Positions 44,430 to 57,467 of a stretch of DNA of 64,000 bases are shown piece by piece. The stretch covers positions 23,265,710 to 23,329,709 of the forward strand of contig NC_061863.1 of the NCBI RefSeq assembly GCF_907164915.1. Direction: 5' to 3'. The notes below the pieces were generated by a model. The model was not told the DNA's origin. It made no database searches and was given only the letters and a program-made list of their open reading frames with translations. Each line of letters opens with the position of its first letter. The first letter of the stretch is position 1. This stretch comes from Impatiens glandulifera (Eukaryota; Streptophyta; Magnoliopsida; Ericales; Balsaminaceae). The translations under genes were made by a program, and so were the position numbers.

Positions 44430-46258
44430 TTTGTACTAGTTAGTTGTCTTAGTTGACCAATCGATCCGGGAATAAAGATCCTCGGTTGGATTTCTCGATC
44501 CTCGGTCGGATCTACTGGTCCCCAATAACATCAAAATTGCAGGTTTTTCAATTTTGATGGAGGCTTGGATTCTTCCATCCTAGGGCCTGGGTAGCTTCAC
44601 AAAACTCCCAAGAAAATTTAGAAAATCACCCTAAGGTATCAATCGACCTGGGTGATGATCGATTTGTTTAAAATAGTTTGTAGCCAAAATTGGGTTTTGA
44701 GTTTTAAAATTGTTTTAAGGTGAAATGAACTAGTCAATACCTTCCTTATACGTCATATACTTGATTGATACTAAAACAAGAACACTAACTGTTCGTTTTG
44801 ACCAAATCAAGAAATCAATTTCAATTATTTTGAAAATTTTAATTTTGATTAAACATGATTGAGATGGATCGATAATGATCCAAATAGTTTCCCAACATCA
44901 TTACAATCATGTTGGGAAGCTTTATGGGCTATGATCCATGAGGATTAGCCTAAGAACAGCAAACTAGTTTTTTTATTTTTCATATTCAAATTTGGATGTT
45001 TCTTTTTAAGACCGATTGATCGGTTCTATCTTTCATGGAAAACATTATAAGGAATTATGAATTAAAGGATATTTGAAAGCTTTATAAGGATTAGAGAACA
45101 CTCCATAGACCTTAAGGAAGCTTTTGGGATGTCTGAATCCAAGCGTTAGAGCCTTATGCAGAATTTTCAAAAAAAAATTAAAAGCTTTGAGCTTTAATGG
45201 CAGATTTTCGATTTTTTTATTTTAGGCTTAAGATATTATTTCTTGGCTTCAGATTTGTTCAGTGAGGCTATTTATAGCCTTCCTTAGTTAGTGGAGGCTT
45301 CAACTGAATCGGATTAGCCAAAATTCATTATTGGTATTTTGGCAGTTCTTCAGCCCACTTGCCGGAATAGGGATGAATCATCCCTATTGATGTAGTAGAA
45401 ATGATCACCAAAGTAGGGTGATCATTTCAGCTTTCGAATCAACCAATTTGGTTGATTATGGAGAAAGTTCCACTTTTAAAAATCAAAGTATGAGACATCA
45501 TCCTCATGCCTCTGGCGTCGCGACAAAGAAGACGATGACGGCCTAAACCAATGTCATTTCGGGTGAGAACATGGACGCAGAACGGTCCGTTAGCATTTTG
45601 TTGCATTATGTTGGCATTTTGGCATTCCTTAGCGTCTCGGCTAACAAAGGTTACCAGATCCTCTACAACTTAGGTGCACGCGTTATTGGCTAAAATGGGC
45701 TACACGTGCACTTTCTGGGCATTGGATGAAAATCCAGTGTCCATCCAAAGGCTCTAGTTTTGACTGTAGCTAGATTTCTGTAATTAGACTACACTCAATT
45801 ACAAATTTAATTTATATTTTAAAACTTTAAGGTTTTGTTTAAAATTAATTTTTCTTTTACCCTTTTGTCTTTAATTTTGATTTTTTTAAATACACAAAAT
45901 ATCAAAATAAATATGACAAATATTTTACCAATTTATTTTATTTTATTTTACATATTTTAGGGTTAAATAAATAATTTCCTATTTCATCCTAAATTATTTA
46001 TTTTAATCCTTTATTTTTTCTAAAATTATTTTAGGATAAAATGAGTACACCATTTATCCAAATAACTTTATTTCTTGTTTTGACAATTTTCCTTAATTAA
46101 TTAGGTTTTAATTAACACAATAATTATTTTAATTAATTGTTTTAATTGGGTTTTGACCTTTGGATTAATTATTTTGATTTTGTTTATTCAAAAATAAATT
46201 AAAACAATTATTTTAATTATATAAATTGGTGTGTAGATTTTTAGTGCTTATAGAGTCG
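44430..46258 (+). repeat. Long non-coding LTR-like repeat
   Basis: A 1.8-kb stretch without ORFs but with repeat-like wording: several GGATC(C/G)/TCGGT motifs at 44460-44520, GATCGATAATGATCC near 44877 and GTTGGGAAGC. Its last 460 bp are a diverged copy of 7214-7660. A large LTR (Gypsy type) is the likeliest reading, but no matching second LTR is in the window. Confidence 0.4.
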
Positions 46259-47315
46259 GATTGAGAGATTTAACATCAATCAACGCGGGTCAACCCGAGG
46301 CTCAATGTGCCCGCCCAATCAACAACATGAAAGTTTGGCAAGAAATTTAAATTTTTGAGCGAACCAATACGTCAAATACTAGTCGTCGGGTCTTCAATCA
46401 GGATCTATGTTGGATGAAGAGCACATTAGGCTCGTTCTTCATTTGGCCAATGAACTTCTTGAAGAAAATCCACCAAACGACATTTTCTTTAAAAATCGTC
46501 CAGAGCTCGTTCCTTAATCAAAATGAATCATTCTGGTTGGGTTGGAAATTTAAGAGGACCATCTACAATCCTTTTCAAATTAAAATCTAAATCAAATTCC
46601 AACTTTTCCATGAAAATCAAAGGAAGTCAAGAACATGAACTCCAAGTTCAAAAGTGACACTCCTTCACTCAAAAATTAATTGTGTGATTTATAGTGCTTC
46701 AAAATTAGTTATCTGACCTTGTGCGAAAAACTAACACATATCCCGATCAATTAGCATTGGTCTCACATTCTCACTTGAATATTAAAAGGTCACGAGTATC
46801 CACACAAGTTGATGCATCATTTTTAAGTTTGGGAGCTAACTAGAGGTATACTTCACTCCTTGTGGCCATAACTTTGGCTATATTGGACCAATTTGAGTCC
46901 ATGAGCCACCATATAAAGGTTTTCCTCTCACCTTTCATTTTCAAGTAGGCCACTCAATTCGACATACATCCATGCGAGGTTTCCCGTAGCCCAGTTGGTC
47001 CGAAATGAGCAGTTTGTGTTCATCTAAAGTTTAAAGGAACTACGATCCATCAAGTTCAATGAAATTGCTACCAAAATTATAGTCATTGAATGTATCTTTC
47101 TAACGCACCCAATCTCACTTTCTTTCATTAGCAAATGTGCTTCATGAAGAACATTTGCCTATCAAAAATATTTACAACTTCAAAGTTGTGGGTTGTATCT
47201 TGGGCTTTAAAAAAAAAACAAGAACAACCAATTTTGTCCACTAGTGAAGCCTAATACATCAATTAACTAAAAAGCTTATTCAACCTTGGAGAAATTACCC
47301 CTCACGTTTGATAAT
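46259..47315. other. No gene recognised
   Basis: No ORF, repeat or RNA gene identified. Possibly leader or internal sequence of the element whose LTR-like block ends at 46258. Confidence 0.4.
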
Positions 47316-48065
<750 letters not shown>

Positions 48066-48670
48066 CACATTAACCAAGTGTAATTAGGATGTGGTTTGCC
48101 GATGGATAATATAGTAGTATCAATTGAGAGTGTTTAAAAAATATAAATCAAATATTTGATTGACCAAAGTGTGATGTCACGATGTTAAATATTAAAAAAT
48201 ATTAATCAAATATTTAATTGACCAAAATGAAAGTGTAAGGTCACGAGATGATAGTCATCAGATATGTAAGAAGATAAACGAAACGTTTTACCGAAGTGAA
48301 TAAAATGTGGAATGAAAGCGTTCTATTTTTATTTTAATATATTATTCGTGATTGATTAAAATTTTTAACATTGAATATATTGTTATTATTTTTTTATTAA
48401 ATTTATTTTATTTATATTTATTGGTATGAATCGTACCAAAACTTTTTTAGTTGTATTTAAAAATGATAATAAATATTAGAGCTGTATAAAATAAAATATT
48501 ATTAAAGTCATAATTATAGACTAAAAAGTAAACAAATTAGAACGGTATAATCATGGCATATCAAAGTCAAGTTTATAGGTTAGATTTTTCAGCAAGCAGA
48601 TTAAACAATATTTCATCAATAAATTTTATTCAATTTCATTTCTCAACCATCACCATTATTATTATTATTA

Positions 48671-48711
<41 letters not shown>

Positions 48712-49697
48712 AAAGTTATAAAAATAAAATAAAAAATACTTAGAATGTCATCATACAAAATATTAGCTCATTTTTGTAAAATGCAAGAAAAAAAAGTTAA
48801 AACATATGATTGTTTTTGCAATGAAATTTGCTAGCTGCTGTTCAATTTCTTTTTGTATGCCTACAGTTTAGATTTAAAAAAAATATTGTTATATTGATAA
48901 CTAAATAATATTAGTTTAAAGTTTAACAATCACATCATTCAATTAATTAAAATATTAAAATACTATTTATTTTATTTTTTTTAATTTATATATATATAAT
49001 AATGAAAAAACTCATGTATAATAAACTGATCTAATCATATATACTATCAAAAACTTATTTAAACATACATATTATCAAAAATAAACATATTTAACTATTA
49101 TTACCTATAATTATTTTTTATTTTTTATTTATATATTTATTAATTAAATATTAATATATATTCTTTCTTTTTCTTTTTTATTAATTAAATTATTTAAATT
49201 TATTTTATTCATAAATTTTTTATTAGTTTTATATTAGTTTTTTTTTATCTTTCTTTTTTTTTTTTATCAATTTTTATTTCTCATGATACTTAAATTCTCA
49301 TTTTTTAATTTTTTTAGCAATTTATTTATGAATTTTGTATTTTACTTTAATATTTTTATGAAAAATTTATTTCTTATTTAATTTAATATGAAAAAAATGA
49401 AATTAATAATTTTTTGTTTAATTTATTTATTAATGACTTATAATAATAGTAAGGAATATTATCTTCTCAAATATTTGATTATTACTCTTTTTTTTGTTTG
49501 ATGAATGAGTTGTTATTATTATTCAATTTTTTATTATTAATTAATTAATTTTTGTGTTAAAGGTTTTTTATTGTTGAAATGTTATATTCAACTATTTGGA
49601 TTAAATAATTTAAAAATAATTTATAATCAATATTAATATAAAAAAAATCATAACAATGAAGAAAAAAATATAAAATTAAAACTATTAATAATAAATG

Positions 49698-49734
<37 letters not shown>

Positions 49735-50400
49735 GATAAAGTTAAAATAATTAATAATAAATACTCATATATAAATAATAAAAAATTTATAAAAAAATAA
49801 AAAATAGAGTTCATTAATTAATGGGAAAAAAAGAGAAACTATATTAATATTTAATTAATAAATATATAAATTAAACAATAAAAATTAACTAATTGAGCTA
49901 GTTATACGTATAGGTGAGTTTTTTTTCTTCATTTTTATTTTTTAATTTATATATTTATTAATTAAATATTAAAATATTTTTTCTTTTTTTATTATTTAAA
50001 TCATTTAAATTTTATCTTATTCCTAAATTTTTTTTTATTAATTTTATATTAGTTTTTCTTTCTATTTTTTTTTTATTAATTTTTAATTCTCTTATTCTTT
50101 AAATTGTTATTTTTCAAGAAAATGGACAGTAATATTTTTGTATTCTTAGAACAAAAATTAAACTAAGCTCTTAAATTTGAAAATGAAAAGCAATGAGAAA
50201 AGAGATGGAAACTCAGGATGAAGAAACAGTCAAATACAATAATATTCTCACTTGTGTCACAATCACATTTACTACTAGTCGTGTATATTGAGTCATTTAC
50301 ATTGTCTTCTTCTCTAAGACAAACCAACCATACATTGAAGATAAGACCATAAAAAAACAAGCACATTTAAATACACATGTCTGGTTCCAAGTTCCAACCA
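48066..50400. repeat. AT-rich intergenic with dispersed repeats and TA runs
   Basis: TA runs at 48679-48708 and 49699-49727. The 49110-49260 and 49930-50090 segments are similar to each other and to 57960-58090 (TTATATATTTATTAATT and CATAAATTTTTTATTA blocks). 49488-49590 is the inverse of 58235-58345. No gene seen; the right end should hold the promoter of the receptor kinase. Confidence 0.5.
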
Positions 50401-50443
50401 TCAATTAACTAGATCAAGCTTTAAGTTCAATTTGCATTTTCAA

Positions 50444-53400
50444 ATGGCTTTCTCCAACTATACTATTATCTTCTCTATTTCCATTTCCTTCACCATCTCC
50501 TCTGCAACTCAATTTACCATAGATACTGATAAACAAACTTTACTTGCACTCAAATCCAATTTCCTAAGCATTAATTCATATACAACCCCACTCTCCACTT
50601 GGCTCAATGATCATTCTTCCCCTTGCAACTGGACTGGCGTCACTTGCAGCCAACAGAGAGTCGTCGAACTCGATCTCTCCGGCATGGGTCTCGGGGGTCT
50701 CATTAGCCCCCACATCGGAAACCTCTCATTCTTAACTTCACTACTTCTTCAAAACAATCAGCTCTCTGGACCAATTCCAGACCAAATCGGAAACCTTTTC
50801 CGTCTGAACACTCTAAACGTAAGCTTCAACCTTATCAAAGGAGAAATCCCGACAAACCTCAGTCGTTGTACGAACCTTGTCAATTTAGACCTCATGCAAA
50901 ATCAAATCTTTGGCAACATACCCGACGACTTTAGCCGCCTCTCAAAGCTCGAGCGACTAAATCTGGCACGTAACAATTTCTCTGGTCAGATTCCTTTATC
51001 GATCACCAACATATCGTCGCTGTCTTATTTGAATCTGGGTACGAACAGTCTAATTGGAGGTATACCGTCGGAGCTGGGAAACCTTAGGAATCTCCGAGAA
51101 CTTGATCTTTCTATTAACAACCTTAGTGGAAATGTTCCTCAATCTGTTTACAATATGTCATCAATGGTTTATATAGTCTTGGCCGATAATGACCTTACAG
51201 GTGATCTTCCCACTAATATTGGCTTCTCACTTCCAAATCTTTTAGGGTTGAACTTCTGCTTCAATAAGTTCACCGGTCCTATCCCGTCTTCCTTACACAA
51301 TCTTACCCGCATTCGAAGTATTCGAATGGCATGGATGTTCCTACAAGGGTCTGTGCCGCCAGGCCTCGAGAATCTTCAAGACTTGGAAATGTATAATATT
51401 GGTTACAATAGGATTGTTAGCAATGGAGATGATGGGTTAAGTTTCCTTACTTATCTAACCAATGCAACTCGTCTATCGTTTCTCGCCATTGATGGGAATC
51501 TTCTAGAAGGGAGAATACCAGAATCGATTGGAAGTCTTTCAAAGGACTTGACGAAATTGTACATGGGAGGGAATCGAATCTACGGTCGAATTCCGGCGTC
51601 TATTGGGAAATTGAGTGGCTTGCAGTTACTGAACTTAAGTTATAACTCGATCTCCGGTGAAATTCCACAGGAGATAGGAATGTTAACTTATTTGCAGGAG
51701 TTGGAATTGTCGGGTAACAGATTATCTGGAAATATACCGGTCTCAATTGGAAATCTTGAGAGGTTGAACCAGATTTCCATTTCAGGGAATGAACTGGTGG
51801 GAAGCATACCGACCGAATTCGAGAAATTTAAGAATTTGATTAAGTTGGACTTGTCGAGAAACATGCTCAACGGAAGCATACCAAAAGAAATCCTAAGTCT
51901 TCGCAGTTTGAGCACAATCTTGAATCTCTCGAAAAATTCTTTTTCGGGGAATTTAGCTCAAGATATCGGAAAGCTGGACAACCTCGTCGCCATTGATCTC
52001 TCGAACAATTTATTCTCAGGTAATATACCCAACTCAATCTCGCAATGCAAAAGCTTGGAGAAGTTATTAATGGCGAATAACAAGTTCTCGGGTTCAATTC
52101 CATCATCTCTTGGAGAAGTAAAAGGGCTTGAAATTCTTGATATTTCTTCAAATATGTTATCCGGCACCATTCCTATTGAGCTCGAGAGCCTCCGAGCTTT
52201 GAAACTATTAAACTTATCGTTCAACAACTTGGAAGGACGAATCCCATATGGGTTCGCCAACACAACTCTTGTCGATCTTCAAGGAAACCATAATCTCGGC
52301 CACCAAAACCGGGTTGGAGGCCGAAAGAGGCTAATCCTGATCGTTACACTCATTTGCGTACCAATCCTCTTGGCCGTGTGCATTTCCGTTTTATGGGTGA
52401 TTTGTATAAGGAAGAAGAAGAACAGAGTGAAAGACAAAGTGTTGGTGTTTTCGGAGTCATTTAAGGGAAAACATACGGCGGTTTCCTACAATGACATTAG
52501 AATGGCAACGGAAAACTTTGATCAATTGAACTTGATTGGTCGTGGGAGCTTTGGGTCGGTTTATAAAGGGAGGATTTGCAAAGGACAGTTTCATGCAATT
52601 AAAGTCATCGATATGGATCAGACAGGGTCGATGAAGACATTTGTGGCGGAATGTAAGGCATTGAAGAACGTTAGGCATCGAAACCTTGTCAAGCTGATCA
52701 CGACTTGCTCGAGCACCGATTTCAAGAATAGGGATTTTGTCGCTTTGGTTTATGAGTTGATGAGTAATGGGAGCTTAGAGGATTGGATAACCGGAAAGAG
52801 GAAGCATACAAATGGAGATGGTCTTAGCATCTTGGAAAGACTAACAGTGGCCATCGATGTTGCGAATGCGATAAACTATCTTCACAATGAATGTGAAGGT
52901 CAGGTAGTGCATTGCGATTTGAAGCCAACCAATATTCTCTTGGACGATGACATGACCGCAAAGGTGGCGGATTTCGGGTTGTCAAAGTTGTTAGGTTGTG
53001 AGGATCCTAAGCAATCTATTAGCTTAAGCAACACATTCAGCTTAAGGGGCTCCATTGGCTACATACCTCCAGGTTTATATTTCCATTTCATATTTGATCT
53101 CAAAGCTACTATGCTTTCTTTCAATTAAGAACACCTTAATCAATTGAAGAAAAATAAAATTAGGATCATAATCTTGAGTATTTTTTTGAATAATGATCTA
53201 ATTTATAGTTCATATACAAATAATTTTGATAAATCATGAGATAAATTATAGTGTAACATATGGTATACAGATATTTGTTTTAGATAAAACACTAAAATGT
53301 AGATTTTTTTAGATAATAATGTTATAACAAAATGACTCGTTCTATTTTACATGGGTTGTAGAATACGGAATGGGACAGAAACCGGGGGCTGCCGGAGATG

Positions 53401-53729
53401 TTTATAGCTACGGAATAACATTGCTAGAGCTGTTCACGGGGAGAGGTCCGACGGATGAGAGTTTTGTGGGAGGGTTGAGTTTGAAGAAATGGGTGGAAAA
53501 TGCATTGGAAAGTAATAGAGTAAATGAAGTGGTGGATTGTAATATTGTTATGAACATGGACAAGCTTTTGAGTGAAAAGGGAGAGTGTTGTGTGAGTGAA
53601 TGGAGGTGCTTAAATGAGGTCCTTGAAGTTGGGATTCTATGCACGGTTGATTCTGCTGAGGCTCGTCTCAATATTAAGGATGTTCTTTCCAAGCTCAGGA
53701 ATATCTCCCACACATTTATCAACTCTTGA
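50444..53729 (+). CDS. LRR receptor-like protein kinase, subfamily XII (EFR/Xa21-type), two exons
   Basis: Exon 1 50444-53072, intron 53073-53361 (289 bp, GT-AG, phase 1), exon 2 53362-53729; 998 residues. I chose the ATG at 50444 (good context, directly before the hydrophobic signal peptide) over an in-frame ATG at 50432. Order: signal peptide (about 1-23), LRRNT with S-P-C-N-W-x-G-V-x-C, about 22 LRRs, transmembrane helix (about 630-652) with a basic stop-transfer, kinase. Glycine loop IGRGSFG at 698-704, Lys720, catalytic H-C-D at 823-825, D-F-G from 843, then P-P-E. The Cys before Asp makes it a non-RD kinase, typical of pattern-recognition receptors. The intron before the P-P-E glutamate is the usual one in subfamily XII. 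It would sit in the plasma membrane and signal with a co-receptor; the ligand is unknown. No break seen. Confidence 0.93.
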
Positions 53730-55285
53730 ATCAACTAAGACATTATAAATATAATTATTAATATATATAAGAGAGTGATTGTAACATAGAAGAAAATTAT
53801 CTAATGTTTAATAGATACTAAATTATATGTAGCTTTGGTTTTAATAAGAAATTAAATAAAAATGGAAAGATATCTCCAGTTCAATTTTAATGCTCCAAAC
53901 ATCATTTTTATGCTCCACACCGTTTTTAGTATTTGTTCTTCTTTCTCATTTTAATGTGTGATGATCATGTTTGTTCACTATCTGAAGCACTTCTATTTAG
54001 AAGATGCATGGCGACTCAGAGCTCTTTGGGCATCATCAACCTCAAGACCTATATATCGTTACAGATACAGAAGCAGTGTCCCAGTGTCCCTTCCTATTTT
54101 GGTCATACATTCAGTGTTCAAATGGTCTAAAATGATATCTTAGATCAAAATCTCATCTATGAGACTATGATGCCATTATCTGCATCATGAGAGGATTGGG
54201 GAGGTCTTAATGAGGCTCTACATGGCTCCCTGGCTATTGAGATATGAGATTTTCATAACACATTTACTGTCCAAATATCATAGTTATTTAATAAATATTT
54301 AATATAAATACTTTTAGTTTTTTTTTTTTTTAAACTAAAGAATAACCACCATTATTTACATTGCCCATGAAAAAAAGTCAAAATCACAAGTCTTGAAAAA
54401 TCAAAATATACATAATCTTAAACCTGATTCGGTTTGGGTTATTAAAATTGCTCAAACAAAATCAAACATCATTTCACTCTCCTCTCATTCATCACGTCCT
54501 TCGAATCATTAACTAAAATACTTTATATTTTAAATTATTATTTTTATTTTATCTATATATATCAACACTCTTTAATTTTTTTTTACTATAAATAATCCTT
54601 ACATCTTCAAAATCATTAACTATCATTATGTTTTTTTACTCTAAATTTTATGAATAACTCAAATCCGAACAAGCTCTTACAACAACTAGTAAATCTGTTA
54701 TGATATAATATGTATAGCTATCCATATATTGCATATTTAGTTGTAATATTTTAGTTTTTTTTTATTATATATATATATGTGGCTAATTGTATTGGTCAGG
54801 TACATGTTTAGTCAGATTTAAATCAGGTTCAAACTTCCTCAACTCGGAGAAACCTTACAAGAGGTGATCTACTAGTTGATTCAAGGAGGATCCGTTCTCC
54901 GCCCATCTTACTAATAATAATAATAATAATGAAGGGGTGTCAGCAAACATCAAAAATAATAAATTATATTACATTTAATATAATACATTTTCTAAGATGC
55001 AGATGCAACCTTTGAATACAAGACAAACAATACAACAATGAAAGTGAAAAAGATGCGATACTTTATGCTTTCAAATTGAGGGAAAAACTATACCTTTGAG
55101 AGAGGAAGTACTACTGGTTACTGTCGAGAAGTCAATAAAAAAGGTACCATACCCGCGGCAAAGAATGCACTATAAGGAGGAAGCCCCAATATTAGTCAAA
55201 CATACCTCTAATTCCGAGAACACACATTGAACATGTGCAACATAGTGGAACTCAACACAATAGTAACTTTCTTTCCTCGCAGCTG
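53730..55285. other. Downstream intergenic, nothing recognised
   Basis: AT-rich. Short ORFs at 53933-54130 and 53958-54143 overlap in different frames and resemble nothing known. A (TAA)n run of about six units is near 54910. Confidence 0.4.
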
Positions 55286-55576
55286 TCACAATAAATCATC
55301 AGAATCGTCTTTGATGGGAGAATAAGTGAGAGCAGAATCATCACATTCTTGGCAGAAGTAGGAAAATCCAATCCTAGACTTATAACATAAACAACATCTG
55401 AATTTTTTTCTATTTCTTCTTGTGGGTAGTAGTAATTTAAGAAGATGCTGTGAATGAAATTGGTGATTAATCTCTGTAGAAGACAAGAAGATTAATTCAA
55501 CAAATAATGATATTATGGACAAACATAAACATTTGAAGTACCACCCTACAACAAGATTTGCTGACATAAAGAACAT
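55286..55576 (-). pseudogene. DC1-like Cys/His-rich fragment
   Basis: The carboxy half reads H-x2-H-x-L-L-K-L-L, then FRCCLCYKSRIGFSYFCQEC, the spacing of a plant DC1 (divergent C1) zinc domain: H-x2-H, then C-x2-C with a following Y-x-C-x2-C. The rest of the domain is missing. Further up on the minus strand an open stretch starting at 55691 ends at a strong donor (CCTAG then GTAAGTAAG), which might be an upstream exon, but the implied intron would be too short. A gene remnant is the safest reading. Confidence 0.35.
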
Positions 55577-55817
55577 GTAGAGAATTTTTTCTACAAAATA
55601 ATATCATTATGAATGAACTTACTTACCTAGGATAAAAGGATATTGATTCTTCCCAAAGAAGTAGTAATTAGTCATTAGACGATCATCCATTGAATAGGGT
55701 TGGAAGAATGGTTAGGGTTTCGAGTTGGGTTTGAGATCTAGGTAGGACGTTAGAGGAGGCCGAGAGCGGAATTGATGGCGGCTGAAGTTAGGGTTGCAGT
55801 GGTGGGAATCCATGTCG

Positions 55818-55826
55818 GAAGTGGAG
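55818..55826. repeat. Target-site duplication, left (Mutator-like)
   Basis: GAAGTGGAG; the right copy at 57459-57467 reads GAAGTGGAA. Eight of nine bases agree, and nine is the usual length for Mutator-like elements. Confidence 0.65.
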
Positions 55827-55849
55827 GGAAATTTGATGAAATGGCCCTA

Positions 55850-56464
55850 CTAATGGGCCTAAATCTAAAAAAGGATCCCGCTTGATATAGTTTGCAAATT
55901 GATCAAGGTTCCTGTTCAAACCCTTTATGGTTGCTCTAAAGGACAACTTTCCCCATAGAAATTTGAGGAAACTTTCGATGTCCTCGACCATGCTGAGGAG
56001 TTTGATATTTATTATACTCTTTGGGTCAAGGGAGAAGATATATTGGAAAACCAGGTATACCAGCCCCAATTTCCATGCATCTTCCTTATCAGAGCAGGAC
56101 ACAAATTTTGAATGAAGGTCTGTTGTTCTAACAAGTTGATTACTTTTAAATATTTGACAACCAAAGGTGGAAATTCTTCAACTTGATTGAAAATGGTTTC
56201 CACCGTAGAGAATCTCCCAAAATTGAAGCATGTGACTAATGCAAACTCCTTCATCCTAAAGTACAACTCCTCTCCATTCACGAGGAACTTCATCTCCATA
56301 TAATTTGAGCTACTCTTCCTGAGGAGCATTTGGTGTATTATCGTTCCTGAGAACCGTAGTAACGTGGATCCTTTGAATAAGAATCGGAATTGGGTTTGCC
56401 TACCCTTTCTATTGGATTCATTGCAGGAAACTTGGTGCCAATGTTTAAGATATTCGTTTTCCAT
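55850..56464 (-). pseudogene. DUF1985-like protein fragment
   Basis: From 56464 down: FSGTIIHQMLLRK, then FLVNGEELYFRMKEFALVT, matching the opening of DUF1985 (W-F-x-V-x-G-x-x-x-x-F-S-x-x-E-F-A-L-x-T-G-L). A frameshift near 56095 moves to the frame that reads EDAWKLGLVYLVFQYIF, then VEDIESFLKFLWGKLSF, the second half of the domain with its P-W-G-like block. The Ulp1 protease domain that often follows is absent. The frame runs through the terminal repeat, so the original end is lost. Confidence 0.6.
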
Positions 56465-56821
56465 GAGACCCTACCAGCAAACTCAGGAATTATGGTGGAC
56501 TCCATCTTAAAAACAAGGAACAACCTTGGAGTAAGCAACTCTAGAACATTATAATTACCTAAACTATAGAACATAACAACTCAAGTAAACAACATCAAAG
56601 AATACACGAAAATTCTATATGTTTGCATTCTTTGTTTCACTTTAATCAGACATGTGTGTGATGATATAATATGTTTTCCTTTCATAATCTGGATATTAGA
56701 TTATGAACATATTTGATCACTTGAAATTTTATCACATAAATTGAGCTTATTTGGAAACTAGCATTTGTTACAATCTTTATCACATTCATGACTTCATTTG
56801 TAAATCTCATTAGCAAATCGT

Positions 56822-56908
56822 CAAAGTACAATGCTCATGAAAGCAACATATAGGTACAATGCTCGTGAAAGCAACATATATGTACAATGCTCGTGAAAGA
56901 ATAAACGA
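56822..56908. repeat. About 30-bp tandem repeat, three copies
   Basis: GTACAATGCTCGTGAAAGCA followed by ACATATA-type sequence, starting near 56825, 56853 and 56882. Confidence 0.75.
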
Positions 56909-57086
56909 GAAATGCATGCATGTAGAATACGAACACTGATATAATACTCGTGAGTGAAGAACATTGGATAAGCAACATCCTATACACATATAAACCCTAA
57001 AAGATACACGAACCTTAAAAGCTAAGGATTATACATCATTATCCATCAATATAAATGATAGAATAATGAGAACATTACAGATTAAA

Positions 57087-57111
57087 CCTAAACCCTAAAC
57101 CCTAAACTCGC
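57087..57111. repeat. Short interstitial telomere-like repeat
   Basis: ACCTAAACCCTAAACCCTAA holds nearly three units of the plant telomere repeat. A further AAACCCTAA is at 56993. Telo-box motifs of this kind also occur in plant promoters and 5' leaders. Confidence 0.7.
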
Positions 57112-57131
57112 ATATAAAGTATATATACGAT

Positions 57132-57302
57132 GGAAGACAAGAAATACCACTCTTGCGTTTTCATCTAAAACGCGTGAGTTCATAAACGCATTTTAGATGA
57201 AATGCGTGAGTGGTATTTCTTGTCTTTCCATTTACGGGAAATGTCACTTACGCGTTTCATCAAAAACCCCTTTATGAACTCACGCGTTTTAGATGAAAAC
57301 GC
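57132..57302. repeat. Nested large palindromes
   Basis: 57155-57186 and 57271-57302 are perfect 32-bp inverted repeats built around CATCTAAAACGCGTGAGTTC. Independently 57132-57172 pairs with 57187-57229, so two alternative hairpins compete for the same arm. All lie in the right part of the Mutator-like element. Confidence 0.85.
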
Positions 57303-57458
57303 GAGAGTGATATTTCTCGTAATTGAGCGGTAAATTGGGCGTGCGAGGGGCAATACTGACTTTTCGTAGGGTAAAAGGGCCTTTTTTTACAAACTATATC
57401 AAGAGGGGTCCTTTTTTGGATTTAGGCCCATTAGTAGGGCCATTTCATCAAATTCCCC

Positions 57459-57467
57459 GAAGTGGAA
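57459..57467. repeat. Target-site duplication, right (Mutator-like)
   Basis: GAAGTGGAA, partner of 55818-55826. Confidence 0.65.

Larger units (their letters stand above)
55827..57458 (-). mobile_element. Mutator-like element with DUF1985-like pseudogene
   Basis: The ends are long inverted repeats: GGAAATTTGATGAAATGGCC at the left and its inverse GGCCATTTCATCAAATTCCC at the right. The match continues inward through CCTACTAATGGGCCTAAATC and TTGATATAGTTTG, about 70 bp with few differences. A 9-bp near-perfect duplication flanks it. Inside are a DUF1985-like coding remnant, a 31-bp tandem triplet, a telomere-like motif and large palindromes. No transposase is present. Elements pairing Mutator-type ends with DUF1985/Ulp1 genes are known as Kaonashi-type MULEs; this fits that group. 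Confidence 0.7.

Noticed and set aside
50163..50366. Minus-strand ORF of 67 codons just before the receptor kinase
   Set aside because: Looks random, with no domain and no promoter; probably part of the kinase upstream region.
51688..52678. Minus-strand ORFs opposite the receptor kinase exon
   Set aside because: Shadows of the LRR and kinase coding sequence; no family resemblance of their own.
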